DNA of 64,000 bases from Niebla homalea (taxonomy: Eukaryota; Ascomycota; Lecanoromycetes; Lecanorales; Ramalinaceae): NCBI GenBank assembly GCA_019925105.1, contig JAHGAU010000006.1, positions 62,001 to 126,000 of the forward strand, given 5' to 3'. Under the pieces are notes generated by a model. The model saw only the letters and a program-made list of their open reading frames with translations, did no database searches and was not told where the DNA came from. Positions 11,723 through 21,784 of this stretch are shown here, one piece after another; the stretch's first letter is position 1; the number at the start of each line of letters is the position of its first letter. The translations under genes were made by a program, and so were the position numbers.

Positions 11723-12832
11723 TTAGAGAAAGAAAGAGCGTAGACGAGGTGGGGGGTAGGTATCGAACTCGAGCCTTCTCCCACAAGAGCAGCGACGCAG
11801 CGTCCCAACCGGAAAATCGGGTCTAGGTAGTAGATACGTGAATACATGGATAGAAGACGAAAGCTGCTCCACTGACTCCTGAAGCCGGCCATCGAACCAG
11901 AATCCCCTCCCCATCGCACAGGCGCCAACCAGCGACCTGCTCCCTTGCTCCGGGGTGCGAGCCAACAGGCGGAGGTACACGAAAGCCAGGATGCGAAGCG
12001 GCCAGCTCTCTATATTTCTGGCCAAGTTGGTGGCGGTGGCGCCAGGGTTGGCGGCGTTGACGATCACTGCGCCAGCACATTGGCCATCCTTCTCCGTTTC
12101 GCCTCCAACTCCCTCCTCCTCCTCCTCCTCCTCCTCCTCCATCATGGCGACGTGCGAGGCGAATTCCTCCACTGCGCACATGAGGAACAATTTGCTGAGA
12201 TTGTACTGCTGCTCCGCGCCCCGGAACGCGGCCGGCTGGCTGCACGCTTTCAAAGAAAGTGGCGCGGCCACGTCGGCAAACTCGTAGTTGCCCGATGACA
12301 CGAAGCAGAGATGTGCTGACCTCGCCGCTGCATCCTCGTCTTTTGCCGCACCGCTTAGTTGCGACCTTGTTGGATCTGTGATCCTCGATCTCTTCTTCTT
12401 CAGGGAAGGGAGCAGTAGGATGCCGAGCAACACCGTGCTCAGCAGATTGACCTGCAGCGTCTCCTCCCACTGTTCTGGAGAAAGCTTCCATCGCGGCTGC
12501 AGGACACCAGCGTTCAGCAGTACCACGTCCAGCTTCCCTTCCGGCAGCTCGTCCTCGACTCGTTGGGCGAAGGCAGTGATGCTGCCGTAGCTGTTGAGGT
12601 CCAGAGGCCAGACTTTCAGCACGGATGCAGGACGATTGCTTCGGTGGGAGATGCGAGCGACCGCAGCGGCACCTTCGGTCGGGGAGCGACAGGCAAGGAT
12701 GACGGTGGAGGCCTGGAGCAGGGTGAACTTGAGAGCGGCCTCGAAGCCGAGGCCGGTGTTGGCGCCGGTGATCAGGACGGTGAGGCCGGTAAAGGAATTG
12801 GTGGGGTCGCAGTGTTGTTGAACCACGCTCAT
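11723..12832 (-). CDS. Short-chain dehydrogenase/reductase (retinol-dehydrogenase-like)
   Basis: NAD(P)-dependent oxidoreductase of the classical SDR fold, read as one 369-aa open frame. The nucleotide-binding motif TGANTGLG is at residues 22-29, NAG at 107-109, the catalytic Ser region FVSSG near 180, and YNLSK supplies Tyr210 and Lys214. A run of nine glutamates at 232-240, encoded by a GAG/CTC trinucleotide tract, interrupts the region after the active site. NAANPGATATNLAR is the usual segment after beta-6. The last 40 or so residues do not look like the family, so a small 3' intron or a different C-terminus is possible. The gene shares a roughly 200-bp divergent promoter with the acyltransferase at 13035 and is probably a keto-reduction or alcohol-oxidation step of the cluster. 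Confidence 0.85.
   Translation of the reverse strand: MSVVQQHCDPTNSFTGLTVLITGANTGLGFEAALKFTLLQASTVILACRSPTEGAAAVARISHRSNRPASVLKVWPLDLNSYGSITAFAQRVEDELPEGKLDVVLLNAGVLQPRWKLSPEQWEETLQVNLLSTVLLGILLLPSLKKKRSRITDPTRSQLSGAAKDEDAAARSAHLCFVSSGNYEFADVAAPLSLKACSQPAAFRGAEQQYNLSKLFLMCAVEEFASHVAMMEEEEEEEEEGVGGETEKDGQCAGAVIVNAANPGATATNLARNIESWPLRILAFVYLRLLARTPEQGSRSLVGACAMGRGFWFDGRLQESVEQLSSSIHVFTYLLPRPDFPVGTLRRCSCGRRLEFDTYPPPRLRSFFL
12112..12140. repeat. (CCT)n trinucleotide tract inside the dehydrogenase
   Basis: About nine to ten CCT units on the plus strand, read as GAG (Glu) codons in the minus-strand dehydrogenase. Such a tract is prone to length change without breaking the frame. Confidence 0.9.
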
Positions 12833-13034
12833 AGATCTGGAGATAGCAAGCTCTTATAGGGCGCTTCGAAAAGCAAAACTTAGCACAGGAAGCGTATTGT
12901 CTGTATTGTTCGGTTGGGGGCCACCTCTTCTATTTCCGCAGTCATCCTTTGTCTTCTTTCATAGATTCATCATCATAGATCACACTCAATTCATACCTAC
13001 CCCATCGGACTCATGCGTCCATGCGCGTGACAAT
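12833..13034. promoter_or_regulatory. Short divergent promoter, dehydrogenase / acyltransferase
   Basis: About 200 bp separate the two proposed start codons, which face away from each other. This suggests coordinated expression of the two genes. Confidence 0.5.
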
Positions 13035-14450
13035 ATGGGAGCTCAACTCATAGTACTTTTATCCTTGATCTTCCTCCAGGTAACTCTCAACGCCTTCGCC
13101 GTTGCCTTCATTGCGCCCTCCTCTACTCTTCGGTTTTCCCTGATCCCGTTGGTTGTTACCTGCGTGTACTACGTACTCCCAAGATGCTTCTCCGCCACAG
13201 GAGGAGTGATACCCGCCTCCTTCTGTGCTGCCTTCAGTATCAGCTTCGTGTTCCAGTATCTTGATACGGTGATATTCGGCCAATGGAGCGCTGAAGCCAG
13301 GGGGACCGACGATTGGAAAGGCTTCGTCAAATATCAAAAGGGGAGATCCAACAATGACAGCCTGGGGTAAAATACGCTTCGGCTTTTGGTCTGCGGTCTC
13401 AACGCGCAAAACTGGGACACCGTTCGAGGTCTCGGGGGTGCCTCATTTCTCATCCAAAAATCCAGATTACGTTCCTTCTAGGCTTGCATTTCTTCGACAA
13501 ACGGCAATGAAATTGCTCTTATGCGTCTTGGTCGTCATTTCGCTGGCTCTTAGTTCCCACTCTGGTCAGGATTCAACACTGTTTCATAAGTCAAAGATGT
13601 AAGTAATCAGTATCTCGGGGATGAACCGGCGCAGGATAGACCTTATTCAACAATTTGCCAGGATCTACCTTGCGAGCCACGATTGTACTGACTATCGGTA
13701 ACTGGACAGATCTCTAGCTGATCCTCAGAATCGCTCTTTAGAGGCGCTCATCATAAGGACAGCAAGTGCGATCGGCTTTTGGCTAAATCTCTACTGCATG
13801 ATCCGAATCTTTATGGATTCACTAGCCTTTCTAAGCGTGGGTTCTGGGTTGAGTCAGCCCAAGTCATGGCCGCCAGGCTTCGGTCCAATCAGTGAAGCCT
13901 ACACAGTCCGACGTTTTTGGGGGTAAGCACGTCTATGTGAATCTTCAAACTGGTCACGTAGTAAAAGGGTCGCCTCTTGTGGATAAGGCTCGGGCTGATT
14001 GCTTTCCGTATTAGGATCTTCTGGCATAAATATCAGCAACAAAAGATGTCCAGTCCGGCAAGCTTTCTTACTACGCATTTACTCAACCTTCCTAAGGGCG
14101 CCCCCTTCTCCAGTAGCGCGCATCTTTTCCTGACCTTTTTGTTCTCGGGTCTCATCCACGCTCTTACTGAGCGCGCTCAAGGAATCTTGTGGTATGATTC
14201 AGGCGCGATGCGCTTTTTCTGCATGCAGGCTCTTGGTATCTTCGTAGAAGATACAGTGCAAGCGATGTGCAGACGACAATATCCAGAAAGCAGACGTCGG
14301 AATGGATCTGGAATACCCACTGTGAAATGGTCGGGACTTGAAGCGATATGTCGAGCGGTAGGATACATATGGGTTTTCTTATTTTTAATATGGACGACAC
14401 CCGGCTGGGTTTACCTCTTAATATATAAATCCACAGAAGATCAAAAATAG
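13035..14450 (+). CDS. Membrane-bound O-acyltransferase (wax-synthase/Tri7-like), apparent frameshift
   Basis: Polytopic acyltransferase of the fungal MBOAT/wax-synthase group, which includes acetyltransferases of trichothecene and pyripyropene pathways. Parts: 13035 to about 13367, a frame change, then on to 13598; intron 13599-13709; exon 13710-13922; intron 13923-14014; exon 14015-14450. Family marks are RKTGTPFEVSGVP (the RGIGTPW block), YTVRRFWGIFWHKY across the last intron, and FLFSGLIH with the likely catalytic histidine. Several hydrophobic helices are visible. The frame changes by one base between 13300 and 13367; both G-runs there (13300-13304 and 13364-13367) are candidates. Without the extra base the product would be about 403 aa, normal for the family. 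I found no intron of normal size that solves this well; an 85-bp one (GTATCT to AAAAG) is possible but removes residues that look real. Confidence 0.75.
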
Positions 14451-16077
14451 AACATAAGAATTCTTATCTTTTTTCCTATTTAAATTTCATAAAAATCCGA
14501 AAGTAGATAATGTCTATGGTATAAATTAGATCAGAACGTAGTTTCTTACCCATTGATATGAACTGATCTGAGTTTCTATTATAAACTTCATTATCTTTAC
14601 GACGTTTTACAGTATCGAGACTAGGAAGTTGAAGATCATGGTTCGAGAAGATCCAATTTGCAGCCACAGTATTGTACTACTACGGGATCTTGCCATCAAC
14701 AGTACACAGCCAAGTTTTCTATTGAAACATATCCTAGCCTGTATGTAACACCGAAAACAGGCGAACAAGGACCATCATTGCCGGACATCTCTACAGCTCA
14801 GACAATATGATCTCCCACCCTGGCGCCATCCTTCTTGAACCCCGACTTTGCACTTGGAAATGTTTTGCATTTTAGAGTCTGAGCCTGGCCTGCTGCTATA
14901 TGACGCGAGACGAGATTCACCATGGAGGATCGGAATTCAAGACTCGAAATTGCTACCACAGGATGGCCGTTCTAGGGTGGACCCTTTGCCCATTGTGAAG
15001 CGGACCAAAGCTTGGAATGTGAGGCGGATGAGTGAGAGACGGCGGAGCTGAAAACCACACAGAATGGGCGCGTGTACTACGTCTGCGGCGGTCGTGCTCC
15101 CATCGCGGTAATGGGTTAACATCCAGCGATAAACGCAGAAGCTGGTCATAAGTGTTTCGAATAACGGCCACGGCGCCTTCAGTTATGATGAAGGAGATTG
15201 GACCAATCGCTTCACATTCAACATTCACATGTCAACGAATGTCCAAACTCCACATTTTGACACGTCTCAGGTACAATTGGCTCGCGTACCCTGTCTCGTG
15301 TCTACCTGGAAGCCGCGGAAATAAAGCTGTTTGATGGCTTTTGAACGTCGCACATATAAAATAAGCCAGTCATGATGTTCCTCGAAAAGAGCACAAATTA
15401 CGTCAGTTCACAAACCTTAGATGTATCTTGAAGCGCTGAGCTTTGGCACGTCTTACGTCCTTCGTTCCACTATGTGCTACCTCACATCCAATCGGATGCA
15501 AATACCCAGTGGTAGTGGCGTCCACACCGACTGTATCATCTTGATCCTGGCATTCTTCACCGCAAGTATGAGCATCTCAAACTCCTTATCCTGCAGAAGC
15601 TTGTAGCTCATGGCCTTTGTTGTTTCACATGAAAAGGCATGATCACTCGACTATGAGTGCTGCGTCCACTCAACGGCTTTCTAATGGGGCATGTTCTATG
15701 GCGACTCTTCACGTCGAGAGATTGTAACATGTGCTTATAGCCATCATTGGTTTCAATGCAGCAGCTAGTACCGTCTGTATGCCGGATTTGTTACTCGAAT
15801 TGTCTCACAATGCGCACTCCGCTAGGAGAGTCCTCGACAAGTGTCACGCTTTCAGACAGAATGCAATCCACGGGTATAGACAGAGCATATATAAGAGAGA
15901 CTGACCTGCCATAACTCCTTCTTCTTTTATAGTCCTCTCCTGACGCAGAGATAGCAATTGTCATCACCAAGCCTCAACAGACCTCGAGATCCGTCACAAT
16001 CATCAGACACAGCTCTTACCACATACATTGAAGGCTAGCCACCTACGTGGGTCCAAAAGGCCCTTGACCGACCCGTT
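14451..16077. other. Gene-poor spacer with promoter of first zinc-motif gene
   Basis: 14451-14700 is AT-rich. I see no supported gene. From about 15770 onward the sequence is similar to 16980-17280 (shared blocks CACAATGCGCA, TTTCAGAC and GGGTATA.ACA), marking the left part of the tandem duplication described below. Confidence 0.5.
15888..15894 (+). promoter_or_regulatory. TATA-like box
   Basis: TATATAA about 185 bases upstream of the ATG at 16078. The matching place in the second gene copy lacks such a perfect box, so expression of the two copies may differ. Confidence 0.5.
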
Positions 16078-16745
16078 ATGTCGAACTCTCCTCCTTTGGA
16101 AGGTTAGTCTCAATCAGCCTGCTACCTTACCAATGCTAACATCGGAGACAAGATTACATGTTCCGTTGTAATTGCAAAGCCTCCTGTAAAGCAGAGGAAG
16201 CCGTGACCTGTGAGCGACATCATGTGATCTTCAAACGCAAGTGCGGCCACTCCAGCACCACAGCCGAGTTCCCGTTCAACCCGGATATTGATTGCATTGA
16301 CTGCCTTGGAAAATCCACATACCAAGCAATCGCCACTGGACAAGAATCCTATATTGACGCCGTGGAACGTTATGCTCGCCGCGATGAAGCGAAAAGATAC
16401 AGCGACACGAGGATTCAGGACGGGTTAGCAGGGATTTCACGTGAACAGATGGGGGATTTGCTCGAAGAGCAAATCCGTTGTCATCATATCATAACGGCTT
16501 GGCCTGCCAAAAAGGTTGAGCTCATGGAGGAGTTCAACGCTCAATATGGGGACTGGAACGCCGCATATTGGAAAAGCAAAGTGGAGGAGAATATCAAGCC
16601 GCATTGGTTCATCGGTGACAACAATGTGGATTATTACCTCGCCCGCCCAGAGAAAAATGAAGACAATCATCCCACGGACGCTTGGGTTCTGAACAAAGTC
16701 ACTAGGAAACCATTTCTCAAATTAGGACTCTTTAACAAAGCATAG
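16078..16745 (+). CDS. Hypothetical protein with CxC/CxxH/CGH/CxxC array, copy A
   Basis: Predicted 205 aa, exons 16078-16102 and 16153-16745; a 50-bp intron with a CTAAC branch site. I do not recognise the family. The N-terminal 65 residues carry C14-x-C16, C20, C28-x2-H31, VIFKRKCGH (C39, H41) and C56-x2-C59 followed by LG..TY, which looks like a zinc-binding module. The rest is charged, Trp/His-rich and without signal peptide or membrane helix. The second copy at 17284 has the same first-exon length (25 nt), the same intron phase and the same cysteine spacing (CGH-x14-C-x2-C). The start was set by the shared short first exon; starting at the internal Met would lose one cysteine context. 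An intracellular role is likely; function unknown. Confidence 0.8.
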
Positions 16746-17283
16746 GGGCATCACTCACGGAGTCTACATTCAGCATGCATTTGACATACAGATTGGAATA
16801 GGATTTGGATCCCCTGGGCCACAAGGACGAATAGGGTTACAGCTAGGGTTCAATAAAGGCGGAATGTCGATTCAGGCCGATAGCAAACTTGGTGTGACAC
16901 TGGTCTGGAGCAATTGGATTGAGAGGGTACGCAATCTGTATGGTATACGATTTATATAGTTTGCAAGACATACAATAGCTGCTTTCATTGCCTGCATGGT
17001 GTATCTCTTATTTTCGAGGTATCACAATGCGCATTTTACTCGAAACATCCCTTAAAGATTTCATCGTTTCAGACGGTCTGTACTCCATGGGTATAAACAA
17101 AGCCGATCCAATGGAGACTTACCGCCCATGCTGCTGTCTCTCTTCTGGACTCTTCTTTTGATGCACAGATATTCTACATGGTATGAAGCCTCGACAGTTT
17201 CATGAACCTCAGAGGCTTCTCTTTCACCAAGCACTCACAAGCTCTACAGCCACGGGAGAGAAGCAGGCTCTTTAAATCTCGTG
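16746..17283. other. Spacer within tandem duplication
   Basis: Holds the 3' flank of copy A and the promoter of copy B. The block near 16930-16985 (TATGGTATAC, TTTGCAA, TACAATAGC) recurs downstream of copy B near 18100-18145. The block near 17020-17110 resembles the copy A promoter near 15805-15890. Confidence 0.6.
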
Positions 17284-18040
17284 ATGTCCAAAGTCGACGA
17301 TCCCCGAGGTAAAGTTGTTCGTCACAGCTCCAGATGATCGTCATGCGCGCTAATTCACAGGCCTAGGACACGTAGGACTTTGTGGTTGCGTGGTTGGTAT
17401 CACTCCAGACAGTCTATACAAGACCTGCCCCAAACACGAAGTGATTTTCCGTCGGCGGTGTGGGCACGCGGACTCCACCCTCAGTTACCTCCCAAGAACC
17501 ACGATCGAATGCAGAGAGTGTTTAGGCCGGGCCACATACACTGAAGTACGCAAAGGCGCCTCTGAATTTGAACAGGTCTTTATGCGGGCGAAAAATTATG
17601 AGTGGCTGCTGAAGGATATCACCAAGCAGGGGGGGGATGGAAGATATATGAAAGAGAAGGTGGACGAGTGGACGTGTAAGCGTGACGCACTGGCCAATGC
17701 TCACAAGGCCGAATTGGTTGAGGTGGTACACAATTTCATGCAGCACTATGGCCGGTTTGATTGGCATGAGTGGGGCCGGAAGGTGTTGGACAAGGTCGCA
17801 GTGGATGCGAAGGTCTTTGACAAGAAGGTGCTGAACTGCTACTTCAAGAACAAACCGGACGACCTCCACAGCTACAAAGAGACGTGTGCCAAGCTGGGAG
17901 GCATCATGACCTCGGTTGATTATCATCAATCAACCGTAGACACTCCTGAGGGATCTCTCATAGATAGTTCCGCGGGAGAGAGATCGACCTTGTCTTCGCT
18001 TTACGAGGCGTATATGGATTCGCTGGAGCCCGAGCTTTAA
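17284..18040 (+). CDS. Hypothetical protein with CxC/CxxH/CGH/CxxC array, copy B
   Basis: Predicted 234 aa, exons 17284-17308 and 17361-18040; 52-bp intron in the same phase as copy A. Shared module: C16-x-C18, C31-x2-H34, VIFRRRCGH (C42, H44), C59-x2-C62, LG.ATY. Outside the module similarity to copy A is low, mostly Trp/His and charged residues (HYGRFDWHEWGRK against QYGDWNAAYWKSK), so the copies have diverged for a long time. Copy B has a longer acidic/serine C-terminus. No signal peptide, no membrane segment. Candidate intracellular zinc-binding protein of unknown function. Confidence 0.8.
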
Positions 18041-20104
18041 AAGGAAAGGCGAGTCATTACATCAGACTGGGCGTGTTGATCATGCGATGCATACAATCTG
18101 AGGTATGGTATGCAATCTTTATGGTTTGCAATATGTACAATAGCACAATGAAAACTTGTGTAGTGTCTGCCATAGGTTACTGAAACTTCTCATCCTTGTT
18201 TGGAGGTTCGCCCGGGCGGAACAACAATCTAAACGTGGAACGTACTATACGGGTGCCAGAGGGCTTGTGCAAGAGACATGCGTGTGATTTTTCTCTCGTC
18301 AACCATAACCCATTTTCGACGCAGAGATACCCACTGCATCCCCAAAATTCGAGATCTTGAACTTGTTTAAAAATCTTCACCAGTCCTCTTCTCAGTCATC
18401 CGCAGGCTCCTACAACTGTAAACATTAATTGGACTCTCTAAAGCTACGTCATGCCCAAAGACGTACTGAAGTAAGCCTTGTTCAATTGACCTTCCTTGAG
18501 CTGCAGGGCGCGCTGACCCACAGAGCAGAGTGCACTGGTAGATCTGCGGTGACTCGAAAGGCTATTGTAAAGAAGTCGAACAATTCGCCTGGCCTGTTCA
18601 GCTTGTATTATTTCGGCGCCAGTGCCACCACTTCAGCAGCACGAGACACTTCATCTTCATCACGGACATAGAATGCATAGAAGAAATGCAGACCGGCATT
18701 CCATAGAATGCCTCGGCAGAGATGATAGGTAACGTAGTTCTCATCATGTTTTGCTGTAGCATTGAGCATATTGTGCTAGGTCCAAGGGGTCTTGGCGCAC
18801 AGACCTCGAATGCATAACCACGTTGTCCATCAATCATACATATCAGAGACAGCTCCTCTCGATGACAGGTACGATCTTAATCACGTCTTCTACATCCACG
18901 TGGTGGTATTCCATCAAGCAGTTCGCCGGACGATCTCACAAATACCTTCCCAATGTCGTAGTCGTGCATGTGGCGATGTGGCACTGCTCATGCAGGTTCA
19001 ATGTATGGAAGCGGGGTCGTGGGACAGTGTTGCCGCAATCCCCTCCATAAAAAGAGGTGGGCAAGTTTCAATCTGCATAAACATTACTGAATCAGTCGTA
19101 GATCTACATCTCTATGATCTAATAATGACTGGCCGCACGTCGCATTGTCCATGACGCGTCCGCTGCATCCCATTGGTAGACAATGACGATTATGACTCCT
19201 TGCGATAGAGAGAGCCCTTTGGTCTTTCTATTGACACCTATCACTAGTGTTGGGAATATCCTCGAAAGGCCAATCCGCCTTACGCCTCCTGCAAATCCAT
19301 TGCTCAAACAGCTCAATAGCTTTGTACGCACACATGACTCCGAGGTCAACTGAGAGACTCTCACAACTCTAGTTCTGAAAAAGCGGTGTGCAACTAAATC
19401 TGGAGAAGATTGACGACAACAACATGTTCATGCGCGCGAATCATGAAACATGTTTTGCTATCAGAAGACCTCTTATCTACTGTCCCACAAGGCCACTGGA
19501 GCTTATTCACCCGCGTGCATGTATGGATGCAGCGCCATGTCACTCCTTAAGCAGGATATTCGAGGGGCCACGATGTCTTGCAGTGGTCTTGCAGGCCGTG
19601 CACTGCACCAATCAGAACAATCGTTATTTGATGCCCGCATGATTCCTTGGAGTTGCTACCTTCTTGCGTCTGCATTTCCACCCGAATGTCCCTGCCATCG
19701 AGCCTACAGATTCCTTTGTTGTGGATCATTTTGTCCTGCATAGACTGAGGGCTATGCCGATGGTCGAAATGATTTGATTGTAGCCTCAGTACTACACCGC
19801 CTCGTTGGTGCGTCCACGCCATCAGTTTGCGGCTACGCCTCAGCTGACTCCGAGCTCGATAAAATAATTTTTGTGATCGACACTGCGATGATCGTTTACA
19901 AATCGACCGGTAAGCCATTTGGATTCAAGTCTCATCTTTCCCAAGTGCAAATTTTCTCTTTTTTCTCGCGTGCGATAGGAAGTTGTCCTTCTCGTCTGGC
20001 TTCAGCACGAAAGCTATAATTTTTAACGTCTTCAGCCACTGCAGAATCTCTCTGGCTATCTTTTGTTGGCAAAAATTGTGCATCCGAACAATCTTTTTGC
20101 AGGT
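18041..20104. other. Gene-poor region, about 2 kb
   Basis: Only short, overlapping open frames on both strands with no family resemblance. After the duplicated 3' flank (to about 18150) I see no repeat or gene that I can support. Confidence 0.45.
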
Positions 20105-21400
20105 ATGGCTTTTTCGACCACTGACTCTCATGGACCAAATTGGCTTAGCCTCAATGCTTTTCTGGTATGAGGAATCCACCCTCTTCCCCGTCAAAGCTGA
20201 TTGTAAGTGTCGCAGGGAGCTTTGGGTACCTTTTCTGGAATCGCCATCATCTCCGCTATAGCACGAGGATTCATTCGCTTCCGCCATTTGAAAGATGTTC
20301 GCGTCGACGACTATGTCTTTATTGCTGCTGCAACCCTTCAATTGGTCGCGGACGGATTGATTCTTGCCTGTTTTGCACGCCACCCATACACAGCAAGCGA
20401 AGAAGCACAACCCCCCAATGTCATACGGATAGACATAATGATACAAGTAACAAATTCCTTCGACTGGTCCACCTTATTTCTAATCAAATTGTGCTTTCTC
20501 TCTTATTTCCGCGGTCTCGTGGATAGACTATCCAAGTTCCAGATTTGGTGGTGGTTTATCTTGGGACTACTTTTACCGACGACGGCTGTGATGATTTCCT
20601 CCCCCTTCATAGCATGTCCTCACTTCGGAAAATCTGCGCTCGGTTCGTTACTTCAACGACCATTGGTTATTCTGACTGATCAATGACAAGTTGGATGTGG
20701 GAACTCAAGCTCCGTAGAGCGTCAGCGCGCCTTGGTCTATTACTCAGTTGCTTCAGACATTGTGACAGACATTCTGCGTAAGATCTCGATCCCGAAGTAC
20801 AAGATCTATCTGATCACGAGCGTAGTGATGTCAATACCTATACTTATACTACGCAAGAGTAGACTTGACGTACGACGGAAGCTGACTATTGGTCTGCTGA
20901 CATGCCTGAGTCTCGTGATGATCGGGATTGCCCTGATTAGAGCGGTCTCTTACCATATTAACAGAGACAAGAATCAGTTGTGGATAACTTTTTGGCTTCA
21001 TATAGAGGCTTCCGTGAGCGTTATAGCAGCCTGCCCGATCGCTTACAGAAATCTATTCGTGATCAAGCGTCGGATAGACAAAAGGTTAAGGCAAACAAAT
21101 GTTGACCGACACCGACGCTCAGTATTGGAAGCCATCTGGAGAAGAACAAGACCCACTCTGCCAAGCATTGGATTCAGCACAGGAATGACAGGCATGAGTA
21201 CTGCTCTTCGTGGAGACGATGTACGCTCACAAACCGATTCAAACACGGCAGATGGCACTGCTTTCTCATCCTCGAGAGCGAAATCCGAAGAAGGCACTAC
21301 CTCTTTGTTCCCTTCTGACAGCGATGGTCCAAAGTCTAGTACGGAAGCCCAAAGACTGACTATAGGGGGAGGTGAGATAACAATTGGTCAAGCAGTTTGA
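20105..21400 (+). CDS. Rhodopsin-like (Pth11-type) integral membrane protein
   Basis: Predicted 398-aa fungal rhodopsin-domain membrane protein. Exons: 20105-20164, 20216-20642, 20691-21400; introns of 51 and 48 bp, and the joined frame is exact. Exon 1 encodes a short extracellular-type N-terminus (MAFSTTDSHGP). Seven hydrophobic helices follow, ending with VSVIAACPIAYRNLF before a long soluble Ser/Thr-rich tail. The pair ASDIVTDIL and SIPILILRKSRLDVRRKL matches the family signature around TM5-TM6. No CFEM domain is visible. Members are candidate surface sensors, mostly uncharacterised. The start was chosen because it gives in-phase splicing to the first helix. Its neighbours do not suggest a role. 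Confidence 0.85.
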
Positions 21401-21784
21401 TGCAGCTCAACTCATCCCAGCTACCCCTCAAGGCATATGAACTCAACTTCAGGGCGATAGGAGGGGGTCTATCAATAGTATCAAATGATTGTCTTTCCAA
21501 ATGAAAATGACCTAAGAAATAAGGAGCAACCTTGTCAACACAAAATCATTTACGGCCCAATAGCTATGTACGTACTGAATCGAAATGTGGAATGGCTTTC
21601 AACGAAATGGCATTACATAGATGTGCAGCATGCACATCAAACCTACTTCGAATGTGCAGTGAGTCACTACGAAAACACTGAAACCCTTTTGAGGTCATAG
21701 AAGAACAATTTGAAAAATTCTCAAGGATCCAATCAACGGCATAAATCCAGCTACGTCAAAGTCTCAATGGGACTACATAATACC
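21401..21784. other. Convergent intergenic spacer
   Basis: Lies between the 3' ends of the rhodopsin-like gene and the dehydrogenase. No feature seen. Confidence 0.5.

Noticed and set aside
11823..12491. 222-codon minus-strand frame rich in Gly/Arg
   Set aside because: Out-of-frame shadow of the SDR; the (CCT)n tract gives the Gly run.
18180..18430. Possible third copy of the zinc-motif gene promoter (GACGCAGAGATA shared with copy A)
   Set aside because: Only about 12 bases match and no coding module follows.
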